DNA from: Lytechinus pictus
Lineage: Eukaryota; Echinodermata; Echinoidea; Temnopleuroida; Toxopneustidae
Length of the DNA stretch: 64,000 nt
Direction: 5' to 3'
Assembly (NCBI RefSeq): GCF_037042905.1
Contig: NC_087262.1
Span: 5,108,001-5,172,000, forward strand
Shown here: positions 61,912 to 64,000 of the stretch, one piece after another
How the letters are laid out: each line of letters starts with the position of its first letter
Position numbering within the stretch: position 1 is the first letter of the stretch
Program-made: the position numbers and the translations under genes
The notes under the pieces: generated by a model
The model's input: only the letters and a program-made list of their open reading frames with translations
Database searches by the model: none
What the model was told of the DNA's origin: nothing

Positions 61912-62580
61912 TAACTGTTCATTCCAACCACCACTTGTTCTACTTGAAATATGCCCATATGATTTATTCCCACTTTGTCTAATTATCATTTGACATTTTT
62001 GATAAATAATGAAAATTTGGTTCATTCATCTCATCATATAGACTATGTGGTGTTCGATCAAGTGGATATTACAAAAGAAAAGAATAGCCTTCCTGGATAT
62101 TAGAAAAAGTGCATGGGTATAGAGTACCGAAGTGTGACATCATCAATTTTCCCTTTTTGCATGTCAGCGTTTTTGATACCATATTTTGGTAGAGCATATG
62201 ATGAAATACCTCCACTACCAAAGCATGGTGCGAATCGGTCCATGGGGGCCTGAGATATAACCTCATGAATACATAATTAGCCCCATTGAAGTCAATGTAC
62301 ATGTATTTTTGGCCTGGTTCCTAAATTTTTGTATATCAAGCCTCAATTGACTGATTCGCACCAAATTTTGGTAGCGGAGGTATTTTATCATGCTCTACCA
62401 AAATATGGCATTAAAAATTCTGAAATGCAAAAATTGTGACATCATCACTTCGGTACTCGATAGCAATTAGACAAAATGTTTGGTAGACAAACCTGGTGGC
62501 AGATGTAGTTGGATTAGACCATGTTGGATGAGACCAAATGGAAAATAGGCAAAATGGCAGTAGACCAAGTGGCAATTAAT
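61912..62580. repeat. GGTCTAAT foldback element, family G, carrying a nested element
   Basis: Left arm TTTGGTCTAATAACTG, CCCACTTTGTCTAATTATCA; right arm complements (GGATTAGACCATG, AGTAGACCAAGTGGCAATTA). The copy is split by the foldback at 62116-62463. Confidence 0.7.
62116..62463. mobile_element. Foldback MITE nested inside the GGTCTAAT element (348 bp)
   Basis: Ends TATAGAGTACCGAAGTG and CACTTCGGTACTCGATAG are inverted. Arms continue for about 110 bp: GTGACATCATCA, CATATTTTGGTAGAGCAT, AAATACCTCC.CTACCAAA, TGGTGCGAATC and their complements. Confidence 0.8.
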
Positions 62581-62597
62581 TTAAATATCATACCCTT

Positions 62598-62995
62598 GGG
62601 CCCAAATTCACAAAGGTGGTTTTGAATAACCATGGTTGAGTCAATGGTTTATGCAGATTTCCTGTATGAATTATGCTTATTTTACCGCGTATATTAAAAA
62701 ATTCCAATTCTGATGCGCGCTTTTGTCACAGTGCGCCAAATTGACGCCTGCTGCCTTGGTTATCCATGCTTTTTTATTCATGAGTCCACTCTTCAAACAG
62801 TGGACTCGTGAATAAAATAGCGCATCTTACCACGGCAACATAGGCATCTATTTGGCAGACTGTGACAAAAGCGCGCATCAGCATTGGAATTTTTATACAC
62901 GCACCCAATACGCGGTAAAATAAACGTAATTTATACAGGAAATCTGCATAGCCCATGATGGATTCAACCGTGGTTTTCCTTTGTGAATTCGGGCC
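62598..62995. repeat. Foldback MITE with GGGCCCAAATTCACAAAGG termini
   Basis: Left GGGCCCAAATTCACAAAGG and right CCTTTGTGAATTCGGGCC are inverted; arms extend almost to the centre (e.g. GATGCGCGCTTTTGTCACAG with its complement; GAGTCCACT...AGTGGACTC at the tip). Confidence 0.85.
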
Positions 62996-63051
62996 ATAGA
63001 GTTCATAAAATTTATTTTCAAAATTCTTTAAAAAAAAAAAATGTCAATTTA

Positions 63052-63625
63052 CCCCGGGGGGGGGGGGGCCACTTACATTGACGAGTGGATACCATGCGCG
63101 ACCAAAAAAACACGTAAAAAGGATGTCTTTTTCAAGATCGGGCACGTTACGTACGTACGTAACGTGATAAGGGTGTCAAAAACACAAAAATAATGCAAAA
63201 AGGGTATCTATTTCGCTAGGAAAGCTACGTGTTTAGGGTCAAATTTGCGGGGATGATAAAACAAAAATTAAAATGTTTTATAAAGGATGTCCTTTTTGCC
63301 CCCACACTACGTGTTTAGAGTCTGATTAGCGCGAGGTGTGGAAGCTGGGGCCGTACTAAACCAAATGGTGTGTAAACTAAAGGTAAAACCGACGACCGAC
63401 GGAACAAACAATAAAATATCGCTGTTTAGGGGTTCATTTCAGGGAATACTTGCCAAGAGTATTGTTTTGTTTCCAATACTTGTTAAGGGTAGGGTTTCAG
63501 ACGCCAATACTTGTTAAGGGGTGCATTTTCAGAATATGGAAAATACGTGTTTAGGGTGCTTTTCGAGACCACATGGTCGCGCATGGTATACACTTGTCAA
63601 TGGAAGTGCCCCCCCCCCCCCCCCC
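63052..63625. repeat. Foldback element with poly-G/C termini
   Basis: Left: CCCC, G run, CCACTTACATTGACGAGTGG, ATACCATGCGCGACC; right: GGTCGCGCATGGTATACACT, TGTCAATGGAAGTG, C run. A partial copy lies at 29797-30110. Confidence 0.8.
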
Positions 63626-63992
63626 CGGGCAATTTACCCACCCAAACACCTTGTCCAATGGCTTGACTTCCAAGATAAGTATATTAAGATGAGTCAGACG
63701 AGTTTCCACAAATAAACATAATAGAGGAATTATACTTCCTTCCCTTCAACTTCCTTCCTTTCTTCCTTCCTCTATGTAATCATTTTTCAATCTTGGCAAT
63801 GCAACATGCAGTTTGCTTGTTTCTATTAAATATAAATATGTCTTTCTAAAGTCTACAGCACTTTGGAAGCAAATGAACTCATTCAGTCTGTACTCTAAAA
63901 ACTTCTTTTATCCCAATTTAAAAGCATAGAACCTTTACTTCAGGATAGATGATATGGTTCCTTTTATCGGCATCTATATTTAGGTTCAAATT

Positions 63993-63998
63993 ACTTAC
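63993..63998 (-). other. Possible splice donor at the window edge
   Basis: GTAAGT on the minus strand (plus ACTTAC) one base from the window end. It could close the next upstream exon of the receptor. No coding sequence is visible to test this. Confidence 0.25.
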
Positions 63999-64000
63999 TA

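Overview
The window is eukaryotic nuclear DNA: AT-rich, intron-bearing genes with canonical GT/AG splice sites, and a very dense load of foldback/MITE-type repeats, tRNA-derived SINEs and LINE fragments. The gene set (astacin protease, SLC35D3-like transporter, adenosine-kinase-like enzyme, mGluR-like class C receptor) and the style of the repeats fit a marine deuterostome, most likely an echinoderm such as a sea urchin. The species is an inference; no marker in the window proves it.

Layout. (1) 570-5756, plus strand: the 3' four exons of a catalytic-domain-only astacin metalloprotease. (2) 6-17 kb: no gene found; stacked MITEs, several with clear terminal inverted repeats. (3) 17757-20899, minus strand: a two-exon SLC35D3-like nucleotide-sugar transporter. 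(4) 21.1-25.7 kb: three LINE remnants on the minus strand, one with an uninterrupted 538-codon reverse transcriptase ORF. (5) A somewhat CG-rich patch near 26.1-26.45 kb may be a shared promoter between the transporter and the next gene. (6) 28362-37760, plus strand: nine exons of an adenosine-kinase-like pfkB enzyme; its first exon was not found. A ~101-bp satellite starts right at its stop codon and appears to resemble the gene's own last codons. (7) 40-46 kb: no gene; nested transposons, SINEs and a 70-nt hairpin.

(8) 46352-61543, minus strand: the most striking object. Thirteen exons splice in one continuous frame (5364 nt, 1787 codons plus stop) into a class C GPCR with three complete Venus flytrap (ANF-receptor type) ligand-binding domains in tandem, each followed by a small cysteine linker, then a proline-rich stalk, a class C seven-helix domain and a short tyrosine-containing tail. 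The 5' end lies outside the window, so there could be more. Ordinary class C receptors have one flytrap per polypeptide, so this architecture would be a covalently linked multi-sensor receptor.

The four genes are not an operon and show no obvious pathway link. ADK-like and SLC35D3-like genes are head to head. All exon joins were worked out by hand from splice signals and phase and have no transcript support here.
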